Shown one piece after another: positions 26,438-35,553 of a stretch of DNA of 64,000 bases. The stretch covers positions 2,046,001 to 2,110,000 of the forward strand of contig NZ_AP019011.1 in the NCBI RefSeq assembly GCF_016110345.1, written 5' to 3'. The notes beneath the pieces were generated by a model. It ran no database searches and was not told the DNA's origin. It saw only the letters and a list, made by a program, of their open reading frames with translations. Numbering within the stretch: the stretch's first letter is position 1; each line of letters begins with the position of its first letter. This DNA comes from Fluviibacter phosphoraccumulans. GTDB lineage: Bacteria; Pseudomonadota; Gammaproteobacteria; Burkholderiales; Rhodocyclaceae. The translations under genes were made by a program, and so were the position numbers.

Positions 26438-27193
26438 TTAGTATTTGTCGCCGATGTGCAACGCGACAACGCCGCCTGTGAGGTTGTGATACTGCACGCG
26501 ATCAAAGCCCACGCCTTCCATCATCTGTTTCAGTGTTTCCTGGTCCGGGTGCATGCGAATCGACTCGGCAAGATAACGGTAGCTATCGGCATCCTGGGCC
26601 ACAATCTGACCTACTTGCGGGATGACCTTGAAGGAATAGAAATCGTAGATGGGCGCGAGCAGTGGTGTGACCTTGGAGAACTCCAGTACCAAAAGCTTGC
26701 CGCCTGGCTTGAGTACACGGCGCATTTCGGCCAGTGCGCCATCTTTATGCGTCATGTTGCGCAGCCCAAAAGCAACAGTGACGATGTCGAAGTAGCCATC
26801 AGGGAAAGGCAGCTTTTCAGCATCGCATTGCGCTGTCTTGATGACGGTGCCGGCGTTGAGCAAACGGTCACGACCGCAGGTGAGCATCGCGTTATTAATA
26901 TCGGTCAGCCAGACTTCACCGCTGGGCCCTACTTTCTTGCTGAAGGCCTTGGCCAGGTCGCCGGTGCCGCCTGCAATGTCCAGTACTTTCATGCCGGGGC
27001 GTACGCCGCTGCGGCCAATGGTGAAAGTCTTCCAAAGACGGTGCAGGCCGCCGGACATCAAGTCATTCATCACGTCATACTTGGTGGCGACCGAATCAAA
27101 TACCTGACGTACCCGGCCAGCTTTTTCTCGCTCGTTGACCGTCTCGTAACCGAAGTGGGTCGTGCTCGCGTTATTGTTTGTCTGAGTCGTCAC
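26438..27193 (-). CDS. ubiE: Ubiquinone/menaquinone C-methyltransferase UbiE
   Basis: SAM-dependent C-methyltransferase of ubiquinone (and menaquinone) synthesis. Seen: THFGYETVNEREKAGRVRQVFDSVATKYDVMNDLMSGGLHRLWK N-terminal signature, SAM motif VLDIAGGTGDLAKAF, and FGLRNMTHKDGALAEMRRVLKPGG. I start at GTG 27193, one base after the stop of the upstream DUF971 gene. This gives 251 residues, the usual length. The longer open frame upstream overlaps DUF971 and has no family similarity. Confidence 0.95.
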   Translation of the reverse strand: MTTQTNNNASTTHFGYETVNEREKAGRVRQVFDSVATKYDVMNDLMSGGLHRLWKTFTIGRSGVRPGMKVLDIAGGTGDLAKAFSKKVGPSGEVWLTDINNAMLTCGRDRLLNAGTVIKTAQCDAEKLPFPDGYFDIVTVAFGLRNMTHKDGALAEMRRVLKPGGKLLVLEFSKVTPLLAPIYDFYSFKVIPQVGQIVAQDADSYRYLAESIRMHPDQETLKQMMEGVGFDRVQYHNLTGGVVALHIGDKY

Positions 27194-27194
27194 G

Positions 27195-27569
27195 TTATGC
27201 CTTGCGCGTATGACCGGCTGCGTGCAGCCGTTGTAAATAAGATTGCCAGAGCGCCTCATGGTTGCTGGCGAATTCATGGAGGATGTCCCAGGAGTACAAA
27301 CCGCTGTCGTGTCCATCCGAGAAGATCAGCTTTACGGCGTAGTTACCTACGGGTTCAATGCCGGTGATGGTGACCGCTTCCTTGCCGACCTGAAGTACCT
27401 CGTTGCCCCGCCCGTGTCCGCGCACTTCTGCCGAAGGCGAAGAGACGCGTAAGAACTCGGCGCTTAGCGCCACTTCACCGGTTTCCGGGTAAGTCAGTAG
27501 CAAAACCTTGCCGCCTGAACGCAGACGAATCTGTTCCGGAGTCGGGGTGCTTGTTTGTAGTCCAGCCAT
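27195..27569 (-). CDS. DUF971 (gamma-butyrobetaine hydroxylase-like N-terminal) protein
   Basis: About 124 residues with the DUF971 core IRLRSGGKVLLLTYPETGEVALSAEFLRVSSPSAEVRGHGRG and VGNYAVKLIFSDGHDSGLYSWDILHEF. Known: this domain is common upstream of ubiE in betaproteobacteria and is linked by family to Fe-S or cofactor functions, but its role is not established. Start is uncertain: ATG 27569 (MAGLQTSTPTPEQ) is chosen, and ATGs at 27578 and 27581 are alternatives. It lies 54 bp after the HIT gene and 1 bp before ubiE. Confidence 0.82.
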   Translation of the reverse strand: MAGLQTSTPTPEQIRLRSGGKVLLLTYPETGEVALSAEFLRVSSPSAEVRGHGRGNEVLQVGKEAVTITGIEPVGNYAVKLIFSDGHDSGLYSWDILHEFASNHEALWQSYLQRLHAAGHTRKA

Positions 27570-27623
27570 GGGTGACATCATAACAAACGCTAGAGCGGCC
27601 GCGGTTGCTCGACGCTGCAATTG

Positions 27624-28052
27624 TCAGGTCAGATCGTGCGTAATTTCCTGCACCAGGGCGGCGCGATCCGGCTGCTGGCGCATCGGGGCGTCAGCCCGCC
27701 GTACCGGAGCCCAAATCGGGTCTGGGAAGTGCGTGTCATCAGCCCAGCGCGGAATCACGTGCCAATGCACGTGCGGCACCACATTACCCAGGCTGGCCAG
27801 ATTAATCTTGGTCGGCTGCATGAGTTTGCGTAGCGCCGATTCCACCACGCACACCGCTTCCATGAGTGCTGAGCGGTGTTCAATCGGCAGGTCCGTCATT
27901 TCGGCTTCGTGCCGGTTAAGTATGACCCGGCAAAAGCCCGGCCAGGCCGGATCGTTGACCGCAATAATCCGGTATAGATCGTTAGTGAAAAGAACATCTT
28001 CACCAGTAGTCTGGCAGAGGGGGCAGCCGTTTTTATTGAGTGCAGATTCCAC
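27624..28052 (-). CDS. HIT-family nucleotide-binding hydrolase
   Basis: A 142-residue histidine-triad protein. The catalytic triad motif is HVHWHVIPRW (around residue 92) and the N-terminus has a CxxC pair (GCPLCQTTGEDVLF), as in diadenosine-polyphosphate or nucleotidyl hydrolases of the HIT family. The exact substrate cannot be read from sequence. It is in the leftward cluster of bestrophin, HIT, DUF971, ubiE and ubiJ, with 3 bp from the upstream bestrophin stop. Confidence 0.9.
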   Translation of the reverse strand: MESALNKNGCPLCQTTGEDVLFTNDLYRIIAVNDPAWPGFCRVILNRHEAEMTDLPIEHRSALMEAVCVVESALRKLMQPTKINLASLGNVVPHVHWHVIPRWADDTHFPDPIWAPVRRADAPMRQQPDRAALVQEITHDLT

Positions 28053-28055
28053 GGA

Positions 28056-28970
28056 TTAGCTCAGCCGGTAGTTTGGGTCTGGTTGCATCGATGAAGGCAG
28101 CGGTCGGATGTCATTCATTTCCAGCTGGTTAATCTCGATTGTCGTACAAATGGCATCGAGCGCCAGATCATTGGGTGCTGTTCCAAAAGGTTCTTCAATC
28201 TCCTCTGCAACGTATTCCAGAGAAAGGAACGTGTAAGAGATAAAAACGGAGATCAGTGGGGTTAGATACCGTAGATCATCGACCAAGGCGAAAGGCAGAA
28301 TCGTGCAGAAAAGGTAGACCGTTCTGCGCAGAATGAGGCCATATGCGTAGGGGATGGGTGTGTTCGCAATCCGCTCGCAAGCACCTTGTATATGTGCCAT
28401 CTCATTCAGGTTTTTATCAATATCAGCCCAGACAATGTCGCTGAGCTGGCCGGCGCGATACTTCTGCCCTAGCCACTCGCCAAGCAAGAGCAGTATGCGA
28501 TTAGTGCGTAATGGGCTACTAAGCACCTCTGAAAGGTAAGGCTCGGGCAGCAGGCGCTCGAGATCTGTTTGAGCATTAGTGCCCCGCAATTGATGCTTGA
28601 GTGACCAACTAAAGGCCATGAGGAATTGAGCAGCAAGCAGACTGTCTGCTTTGTCGTTCAGGATGCTTTGTACTTGGCGCGAAATGGAACGCGTGGTGAT
28701 CAGTAGCATGCCCCATAGGCAGCGGGCTTCATTGAATCGCGCATAGCTGGTGTTAGTCCTGAAACCCAGGAAGATGGCGATAGCAATCCCCACAAGACTG
28801 AAGGGTGCTGTTGTGAGATGTACTCCCAGGCTATCGTAATAGGGCAGCAGAATGACCGCACTGACCGAAACCAACAGGTTCAAGGCGAGTCGTGACAGGA
28901 TGTTCGGTAGTACCGACCCGCGCCAGTTAAATAAAGAGAGGAACCAATGTTGATTGGGACGAACGATCAA
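28056..28970 (-). CDS. Bestrophin-family (UPF0187/YneE) membrane channel
   Basis: A 304-residue membrane protein with the bestrophin-family pattern: MIVRPNQHWFLSLFNWRGSVLPNIL, FSLVGIAIAIFLGFRTNTSYARFNEARCLWG (the RTNxxYxRxxEAR signature) and a central pair of helices (LFCTILPFALV and LTPLISVFISYTFLSLEYVAEEIEEPFG). The acidic EEIEEPFG element is also diagnostic. Known: bacterial bestrophins form pentameric ion channels, and their physiological role is mostly unknown. It starts 18 bp after the stop of the large FAD/Fe-S gene, so the two may be co-transcribed. Confidence 0.9.
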   Translation of the reverse strand: MIVRPNQHWFLSLFNWRGSVLPNILSRLALNLLVSVSAVILLPYYDSLGVHLTTAPFSLVGIAIAIFLGFRTNTSYARFNEARCLWGMLLITTRSISRQVQSILNDKADSLLAAQFLMAFSWSLKHQLRGTNAQTDLERLLPEPYLSEVLSSPLRTNRILLLLGEWLGQKYRAGQLSDIVWADIDKNLNEMAHIQGACERIANTPIPYAYGLILRRTVYLFCTILPFALVDDLRYLTPLISVFISYTFLSLEYVAEEIEEPFGTAPNDLALDAICTTIEINQLEMNDIRPLPSSMQPDPNYRLS

Positions 28971-28988
28971 GATTGGTTTCCCCCTGAG

Positions 28989-31900
28989 TTACAGCAATAC
29001 GCGTTCGATGCTGCCGGTGTTGGCGCGATTAACATACTCGGCCATCCAGTTGTCACCCAGAATATTCTTGGCGAGTTCAACGACGATGTAGTCGGCGTCG
29101 GTGTCGGCATCATCACGGAAGCGCGACAGACCTTGCAGGCATGATGGGCAGGAGGTGAGCACTTTCACCTGACCGGCAAAACCATCGGCCCGCAGCTCGT
29201 TGGCGCCCTGCTCCATTTCTTCCTGTTTACGGAAGCGCACCTGCGTCGAGATGTCCGGGCGCGTCACGGCCAGCGTGCCCGACTCACCACAACAACGATC
29301 ATTGAGCGGTACGGCAGTGCCCATGAGCTCGCTCGTTACCTTGAGCGGTGCGTACGTCTTCATCGGGTTGTGGCAGGGGTCGTGGTACATGTAGCGCGTA
29401 CCCTCGACGCCATCCAGCTTAACGCCCTTCTCCATGAGGTATTCGTGGATGTCGAGCAGACGGCAGCCCGGGAAGATGCGTTCGAACTGGTACTTCTGCA
29501 GCTGATCCATACAGGTGCCGCAGGAGACGATGACAGTTTTGATGTCGAGGTAGTTCAGGGTGTTGGCGACACGGTGGAACAACACGCGGTTATCGGTGGT
29601 GATGCGCTGACCCTTATCTTCCTGGCCGCCCGAGGTTTGTGGATAGCCGCAGCACAGGTAGCCCGGTGGCAGCACCGTCGTCGCGCCCACTTCGTACAGC
29701 ATGGCTTGTGTGGCCAGCCCCACTTGCGAGAACAGACGTTCTGAACCACAACCCGGGAAGTAGAAGACGGCTTCCGATTCTTCTGCGCTCAGCTTGGGGT
29801 TACGAATCACCGGGATGACCTTGTCGTCTTCAATATCCAACAATGCCCGCGCCGAACGTTTGGGCAGGTTGCCCGGCATGGGCTTGTTGATGAAGTTGAT
29901 GATCTGCGTACGCACCGTCGGTTTGTGCACGGTGGCCGGCGGATGCGCGACCTGATCCTGGATCAGATGTAGCGACTTGCCCAGTTGATAGAGCTTGTTT
30001 TGTGCCGCATAGCCAAAGCGGATCATCACTTCGCGGATACCCTTGATGAACATCGGGTCCTTGATGGTGAGGAAAGTCATGGCCGCAGCGGTGCCCAGAT
30101 TGAACTTCTGCTTGCCCTGCTTGCGCAGCAGGTTACGCATAGCAATGGTGACATCGCCGAAATCAATATCCACCGGGCAAGGCTTCTCGCAACGGTGACA
30201 GACGGTGCAATGCGCCGCGACGTCATCGAACTCGGCCCAGTGCGCCAGCGACACACCGCGACGGGTCTGTTCTTCGTAGAGGAAGGCTTCGATCAGTAGC
30301 GAGGTGCCGAGAATTTTGTTGCGCGGCGAGTAGAGCAGATTGGCGCGTGGCACGTGGGTGGAGCACACGGGTTTGCACTTGCCGCAACGCAGACAGTCTT
30401 TAACCATCGCCGAGATTTCGCCGATGCCCGACTGCTCCATCACGATCGATTCGCTACCGATCAGGTTGTAGCTTGGCGTGTAAGCCATGTCGAGATTGCC
30501 ACCGCGCATGAGTTTGCCACGGTTGAAGTGGCCCGCCGGATCGACTTTTTCTTTGTAGGCCCAGAATGCGGCCATCTCGTCGTCTTGCAGATAGTCGATC
30601 TTGGTGATGCCGATACCGTGTTCGCCGGAGATCACACCATCCAGCGAGCGGGCCAGCAGCATGATGCGATCGACCGCCGTGTTGGCGGTTTGCAGCATCT
30701 GGTAGTTGTCGGAATTCACCGGCAGGTTGGTGTGTACGTTACCGTCACCCGCGTGCATGTGCAGGGCGACAAAGACGCGACCGCGCAGTACTTCCTTATG
30801 AATCGCGTTGATGCGATCCAGGATCGGGCGATACACGTTGCCGTCAAAAATGCTTTCCAGCGCGGGCTTGATTTCCTGCTTCCACGAAACGCGGACGCTG
30901 TAGTCTTGCAGGCGATGGAAGAGTGCCGGGTTAGCGGCTTTGTTTTCTAGCGGGCCGGCAACAACGCCCAGCGTAGCGAACGAGGCTTCGGCTTCGCCGA
31001 GTGGGGTATCCAGATGGTCGAGCAGCCACTGCCAGCGGGCGCGTACTTGCGCGACGGTATCCAGCGCCTGTTGGGCACGATCACCGATAAGCACGTCTTT
31101 GCCGACGTTGGCATCGCCTGCGTCTAGCGTGAGGTTGCCACTCAGATAGTTGCTGAGCGCGTCGCACAGTTCCAGCTTGTTGGCGATGGAGAGTTCGATG
31201 TTGATGCGTTCGATGCCATCGCAGTAATCACCCATGCGCGGCAGCGGAATCACCACGTCTTCGTTTAGCTTGAAGGCGTTGGTGTGTTTGGAAATTGCGG
31301 CGGTACGCGAACGATCCAGCCAGAAATTCTTGCGTTGTTCCGGGCTGACGGCAATGAAGCCTTCGGCAGCGCGCAAGTTACACATGCGCACCACATCGGA
31401 GGCGGCTTGCATGACGGCTTGCTCGTCGTCGCCGACCAGATCACCAATCAGCACCATCTTCGGGCGACCGTGACGCTTGGCCTTGGTGGCATAACCCACG
31501 GCCTTGAGGTAGCGCTCGTCCAGATGCTCCAGACCGGCCAGCAGGACGCCGAGGTTACGGCCGCCGCCATTGGGCTTGAAGTAGTCGGTAATTTCTACGA
31601 TGGCCGGTACGGCTTCACGCACCTGGCCGAAGAACTCCAGACAAACGGTGCGCGTGTGCGCCGGCATTTTGTGCAGCACCCAGCGGGCGGCAACGATGAT
31701 GCCGTCGGTGCCTTCTTTCTGAACGCCCGGTACACCACCGAGGAACTTGTCGGTCACGTCCTTGCCTAGCCCGATCTTGCGGCAGGCGGCGCCCGGCATC
31801 GTTAGAATTTCTTCACCGAGGTGTTTTTTGCCAGTGGTATCAAAACGGCTGAGGCGGAAGCGAACGGTTTCCTGCTCGTGAATCTTGCCCATGTTGTGGT

Positions 31901-32876
31901 CGAGTCGTTCGACTTCGAGCCAGTTGCCATCCGGCGTGACCATCTTCCACCAGGCCAGGTTGTCCAGCGCGGTGCCCCACAGCACGGCTTTCTTGCCGCC
32001 GGCGTTCATGGCGATGTTGCCGCCAATGCACGAGGCTTCAGCCGAGGTTGGGTCTACGGCAAACACCAGGCCCGAGCGTTCAGCGGCTTCGGACACGCGC
32101 TTGGTCACGACGCCGGCGCCGGTGCGCACAGTGCCGACTGGGTGATCCAGGCCAGGCAGGTTCACGAACTCGACGGGTGCGATGTCGATGAGTTTTTCGG
32201 TATTAATCACCACCGAGTCGGCGGTGAGTGGCACGGCACCACCGGTATAACCCGTGCCGCCTCCACGCGGAATGATGGTGAGGCCGAGCTTGATGCAATC
32301 ACGCACCAGCGGGCCGATTTCTGCTTCGGTATCCGGGTAGAGCACCACAAACGGGTACTCAACGCGCCAGTCGGTGGCATCGGTGACGTGCGATACACGG
32401 GCCAGGCCATCAAAGGCGATGTTGTCTTTACGAGTGTGCTTGGTCAGCGTGCGCAGCACTTTGCGGCGGCGGGCGGCGCTGGTGTCCAGGTGTTTGGCAA
32501 AGCGGGTGATGGCTTCGCCAGTGGCCTTGAGCAGTTGCGCGACTTTCTCGTTGCCGTCGCGGCGCTTTTCAATTTCGGCCAGGCGGTGACGCAGCGCTGA
32601 GATCAGCGCGCTTTGGCGCTGACGATTCTGCAGCAGATCGTCTTCCAGATACGGGTTGCGTTGTACGACCCAGATGTCGCCCAGCACTTCGTAGAGCATA
32701 CGGGCCGAGCGGCCGGTAACGCGTTCGCTACGAAGGTCGTCGAGGATCGCCCAGTTTTCCTGGCCGAGCAGACGGATCACGATCTCCCGGTCGGAGTACG
32801 AGGTGTAGTTGTAGGGGATCTCGCGGAGGCGTGCGTTCATGATTTTCTGACTCAGACGATTGGGGCTTTTGGCCAT
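28989..32876 (-). CDS. Giant FAD/Fe-S oxidoreductase (DUF3683, FAD_binding_4, CCG domains)
   Basis: About 1,295 residues. Order: DUF3683-like N-terminus (LREIPYNYTSYSDREIVIRLLG), FAD-binding PCMH-type domain (IPRGGGTGYTGGAVPL), FAD-oxidase C-terminal domain with FVALHMHAGDGNVHTNLPV, two 4Fe-4S motifs (CLRCGKCKPVC and CTVCHRCEKPCPVD), and two Cys-rich CCG domains (CCGYPQTSGGQ, CCGESGTLAV). The family resembles D-lactate or 2-hydroxyglutarate dehydrogenases fused to a GlpC-like subunit, so membrane-quinone-linked 2-hydroxyacid oxidation is inferred. The substrate is unknown. I chose ATG 32876 because GAGG stands 8 nt upstream. ATG 32840 is the alternative. Confidence 0.9.
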   Translation of the reverse strand: MAKSPNRLSQKIMNARLREIPYNYTSYSDREIVIRLLGQENWAILDDLRSERVTGRSARMLYEVLGDIWVVQRNPYLEDDLLQNRQRQSALISALRHRLAEIEKRRDGNEKVAQLLKATGEAITRFAKHLDTSAARRRKVLRTLTKHTRKDNIAFDGLARVSHVTDATDWRVEYPFVVLYPDTEAEIGPLVRDCIKLGLTIIPRGGGTGYTGGAVPLTADSVVINTEKLIDIAPVEFVNLPGLDHPVGTVRTGAGVVTKRVSEAAERSGLVFAVDPTSAEASCIGGNIAMNAGGKKAVLWGTALDNLAWWKMVTPDGNWLEVERLDHNMGKIHEQETVRFRLSRFDTTGKKHLGEEILTMPGAACRKIGLGKDVTDKFLGGVPGVQKEGTDGIIVAARWVLHKMPAHTRTVCLEFFGQVREAVPAIVEITDYFKPNGGGRNLGVLLAGLEHLDERYLKAVGYATKAKRHGRPKMVLIGDLVGDDEQAVMQAASDVVRMCNLRAAEGFIAVSPEQRKNFWLDRSRTAAISKHTNAFKLNEDVVIPLPRMGDYCDGIERINIELSIANKLELCDALSNYLSGNLTLDAGDANVGKDVLIGDRAQQALDTVAQVRARWQWLLDHLDTPLGEAEASFATLGVVAGPLENKAANPALFHRLQDYSVRVSWKQEIKPALESIFDGNVYRPILDRINAIHKEVLRGRVFVALHMHAGDGNVHTNLPVNSDNYQMLQTANTAVDRIMLLARSLDGVISGEHGIGITKIDYLQDDEMAAFWAYKEKVDPAGHFNRGKLMRGGNLDMAYTPSYNLIGSESIVMEQSGIGEISAMVKDCLRCGKCKPVCSTHVPRANLLYSPRNKILGTSLLIEAFLYEEQTRRGVSLAHWAEFDDVAAHCTVCHRCEKPCPVDIDFGDVTIAMRNLLRKQGKQKFNLGTAAAMTFLTIKDPMFIKGIREVMIRFGYAAQNKLYQLGKSLHLIQDQVAHPPATVHKPTVRTQIINFINKPMPGNLPKRSARALLDIEDDKVIPVIRNPKLSAEESEAVFYFPGCGSERLFSQVGLATQAMLYEVGATTVLPPGYLCCGYPQTSGGQEDKGQRITTDNRVLFHRVANTLNYLDIKTVIVSCGTCMDQLQKYQFERIFPGCRLLDIHEYLMEKGVKLDGVEGTRYMYHDPCHNPMKTYAPLKVTSELMGTAVPLNDRCCGESGTLAVTRPDISTQVRFRKQEEMEQGANELRADGFAGQVKVLTSCPSCLQGLSRFRDDADTDADYIVVELAKNILGDNWMAEYVNRANTGSIERVLL

Positions 32877-33081
32877 CTTTCGGGCCTCATATTGTAGCGC
32901 AACAGGGGCGCTAGCAAGGCGTTCCCGTAGGTCTAAAATCCCTGATAAAACCGTGCCTTGCATGGGGTTTTGCGGATCAGGCACCCGATCTGCCAGTGTT
33001 GGCGCCCACCGGTATAATGCAAACACGCGCCGCGATTGCGTTTTGCCGCGCATTTATAACGATTGCAAAGCCCTTATTGCC

Positions 33082-34629
33082 ATGACCGCCAAGACTGATG
33101 TGCCCTTCCCGTTGACCGACTATCTGCGCCGTATTGAAGCGGCCGAGGTCTACGACGTGGCCATTGAATCGCCGCTGGATTTTGCGCCGAACCTGTCGCG
33201 TCGCATGGGCAACGAGGTGTTCTTCAAGCGGGAAGACCAGCAGCCGGTGTTTTCTTTCAAGCTGCGTGGTGCGTATAACAAGATGGCCAAGCTGTCGCCC
33301 GAGGCGCTGAAGCGCGGGGTGGTGGCGGCTTCAGCGGGTAACCATGCCCAGGGCGTGGCGCTGTCGGCCCAGAAACTGGGTTGCCGTGCGGTGATTGTGA
33401 TGCCGACCACAACGCCGGGTATTAAGGTGAATGCCGTGCGTTCGCGCGGTGGCGAAGTGGTGCTGTTTGGCGATTCCTTTGATGACGCCTACAACGAAGC
33501 GCGCCGCCTGGAAAAAGAAGAAGGCCTGACCTTTGTTCACCCCTTTGATGATCCGGATGTGATCGCGGGCCAGGGCACCGTGGGTCTGGAGATCATGCGT
33601 CAGCACACCAAGCCGATCGATGCGATTTTCTGTTGCGTCGGTGGTGGCGGTCTCATCGCCGGTGTGGCGGCGGCGGTGAAGCAGGTGCGCCCCGAGATCA
33701 AGATCATTGGTGTGGAAGCGGTGGATGCCGATGCCATGACGCAATCGTTGGCCGCAGGCCATAGCGTACGTCTGGATCAGGTGGGCCTGTTCGCCGATGG
33801 CGCGGCCGTTAAGCAGGTGGGCGACGAATGCTTCCGCCTTGCCGAAGCCTATGTGGATGAAATGATCCGCGTTGATAACGATGCCATCTGTGCTGCGATC
33901 AAGGATGTGTTTGAAGATACCCGTTCGGTGCTGGAACCCGCCGGTGCACTGGCTGTGGCCGGTATGAAGGCGTGGGTGGCGCAGAATAAGGCGCAGGGTA
34001 AAACGCTGGTGGCCGTAGCCTCGGGCGCCAATATGAACTTTGACCGGCTGCGTTTTGTGGCCGAGCGTGCGGAGCTGGGCGAGCAGCGCGAAGCGATTCT
34101 GGCCGTGACGTTGCCGGAAAAACCGGGCAGCTATCGTAAGTTCCTCTCGCTGCTGGGTAGCCGCAGCATTACCGAATTTAACTACCGCTTTAATGATCCG
34201 GGTGCCGCGCATGTATTCGTGGGCATCCAGATCGGCAACCGTGCCGAACTTACGGCCCTGATCGAAACGCTGCAGGCCGAAGGCTATGCGGCGCTGGATC
34301 TGACCGATGACGAAATGGCCAAGCTCCATGTGCGCTATATGGTGGGTGGACATGCGCCTAAATCGGCGGGTGCGCTTAATGAGCTGGTGTATCGCTTCGA
34401 GTTCCCGGAGCGTCCGGGCGCGTTGATGAAGTTCCTGGAGAACATGAGCGCCGGTTGGAACATCAGTCTGTTCCACTATCGCAATCACGGCGCGGACTTT
34501 GGTCGTGTGCTCGTGGGCTTTCAGGTGCCGCCCAACGATCTGCCCGCCTTTGACGCCTTTCTGGCCGGGCTGGGTTATCCGTTCCGTGATGAACGTGAGA
34601 ACCCGGCTTACCGTTTGTTCCTGGCTTAA
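33082..34629 (+). CDS. ilvA: Threonine ammonia-lyase, biosynthetic
   Basis: PLP enzyme converting threonine to 2-oxobutanoate, the first committed step of isoleucine synthesis. Seen: PLP-lysine motif SFKLRGAYNKM near residue 57, glycine loop CCVGGGGLIAGVAAAVKQ, and two C-terminal ACT-like regulatory domains (ILAVTLPEKPGSYRKFLSLLG and YRFEFPERPGALMKFLENM) that bind isoleucine and valine. 515 residues, as for the long biosynthetic form. The ATG at 33082 (MTAKTDVPFPLTDYLRRI) is chosen. The open frame runs further upstream without family similarity. Confidence 0.97.
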   Translation: MTAKTDVPFPLTDYLRRIEAAEVYDVAIESPLDFAPNLSRRMGNEVFFKREDQQPVFSFKLRGAYNKMAKLSPEALKRGVVAASAGNHAQGVALSAQKLGCRAVIVMPTTTPGIKVNAVRSRGGEVVLFGDSFDDAYNEARRLEKEEGLTFVHPFDDPDVIAGQGTVGLEIMRQHTKPIDAIFCCVGGGGLIAGVAAAVKQVRPEIKIIGVEAVDADAMTQSLAAGHSVRLDQVGLFADGAAVKQVGDECFRLAEAYVDEMIRVDNDAICAAIKDVFEDTRSVLEPAGALAVAGMKAWVAQNKAQGKTLVAVASGANMNFDRLRFVAERAELGEQREAILAVTLPEKPGSYRKFLSLLGSRSITEFNYRFNDPGAAHVFVGIQIGNRAELTALIETLQAEGYAALDLTDDEMAKLHVRYMVGGHAPKSAGALNELVYRFEFPERPGALMKFLENMSAGWNISLFHYRNHGADFGRVLVGFQVPPNDLPAFDAFLAGLGYPFRDERENPAYRLFLA

Positions 34630-34643
34630 ACGTGTTCTGAGCC

Positions 34644-34934
34644 ATGCAATCGTTTGATCTCACCGTTTATATGCTGGCCGGTTCGCTGGTGCTGATTGGC
34701 TGGGCGCTCTGCCGCCTGCTGCCGCGCGTGCCGGGTTCCGGTGGTGTGGCTGGTCTGCGTTTCTGGCTGGCGCTGGTGCTGGTGCTCGCTTTTGATCGAG
34801 CGCTCAGTACGGCCTTCTTTACGGTGCAAACCTCGCTCTATGATCAATCCGATGCGTTGTTTGGTCTGGGGCAGGCGGCGTTACTCTATGTGCTAACCGG
34901 CCAGGCGCTCAAGCAGCCAGCTGCTACGGACTAA
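34644..34934 (+). CDS. Unrecognised small membrane protein
   Basis: A 96-residue hydrophobic protein I do not recognise. Three hydrophobic stretches are visible, at residues about 8-27, 38-54 and 72-88. The second stretch is followed by DRALSTAFF. It starts 14 nt after ilvA in the same direction and its stop overlaps the convergent fau gene by 4 nt. Its position suggests it is read from the ilvA transcript. The compact intergenic arrangement and codon use like the neighbours support a real gene, but there is no functional clue. Confidence 0.6.
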   Translation: MQSFDLTVYMLAGSLVLIGWALCRLLPRVPGSGGVAGLRFWLALVLVLAFDRALSTAFFTVQTSLYDQSDALFGLGQAALLYVLTGQALKQPAATD

Positions 34935-35503
34935 AGCACCAGCCCTTTTTCGGTAATCCAGCCGTCGAGCGGTACATCGTGTGCCTGCGGGTGGATGTCG
35001 TCCAGCAATTGCCCCCCGTACAGCACGCCAATGGTTTTAACGTCGGGCAGGAGGGGTAAGGTGCGGTCGTAATAACCACCGCCATAGCCCAGGCGATAAC
35101 CTGTCTTATCCAGCCCCAGACAGGGGATGAAGATGTGTTTGGGCGTCACGCGTACGGCCGGGTCGGCCGGTGGCGCATAGATGCCGGCTTCATCCATGGT
35201 CAGCCGCACATTGGGTTGCCACAGATAGAACTCGAGAGGCTCGCAGGCCGTCACCACCCGTGGCAGGCAGACGGCAACGCCCGCGGCGTACCACTCGTGC
35301 ATCAGCGGCTGGATATCCGGCTCTTTGGTAATCGGGTAATACAGGGCAAAGGGCGACGGCGGCGGATGGAAATGATCTTCCAGAATGTCGCAGATTTTGC
35401 GACTGAAGGCGGCGTGATCTTCAGCAGATAAGGTGCGGCGCCACGCTTTCATGCGCGTACGCAGCGTACTGCGATAGAATTTTTCATCCGGGTGCGTCGA
35501 CAT
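34931..35503 (-). CDS. 5-formyltetrahydrofolate cyclo-ligase
   Basis: Converts 5-formyl-THF to 5,10-methenyl-THF with ATP (Fau/YgfA family, MTHFS). Seen: FALYYPITKEPDIQPLM, PRVV followed later by EFYLW, and the family signature FIPCLGLDKTGYRLGYGGGYYDRTL. 190 residues, normal length. In many proteobacteria ygfA stands next to 6S RNA. Here the divergent neighbour slt begins only 50 bp away and I see no 6S RNA. Convergent overlap with the small membrane gene at its 3' end. Confidence 0.93.
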   Translation of the reverse strand: MSTHPDEKFYRSTLRTRMKAWRRTLSAEDHAAFSRKICDILEDHFHPPPSPFALYYPITKEPDIQPLMHEWYAAGVAVCLPRVVTACEPLEFYLWQPNVRLTMDEAGIYAPPADPAVRVTPKHIFIPCLGLDKTGYRLGYGGGYYDRTLPLLPDVKTIGVLYGGQLLDDIHPQAHDVPLDGWITEKGLVL

Positions 35504-35553
35504 AGGTCGGACACTAGCACATCACCGATTGATTTTCTCTGTCTGGTTTAACG

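Noticed and set aside
33331..34488. 385-codon open frame antisense to ilvA
   Set aside because: Shadow of ilvA, same compositional signs as the others.
35504..35553. 6S RNA next to the formyl-THF cyclo-ligase gene
   Set aside because: 6S RNA often accompanies this gene, but the 50-bp gap to slt is far too short and no 6S-like structure is visible.
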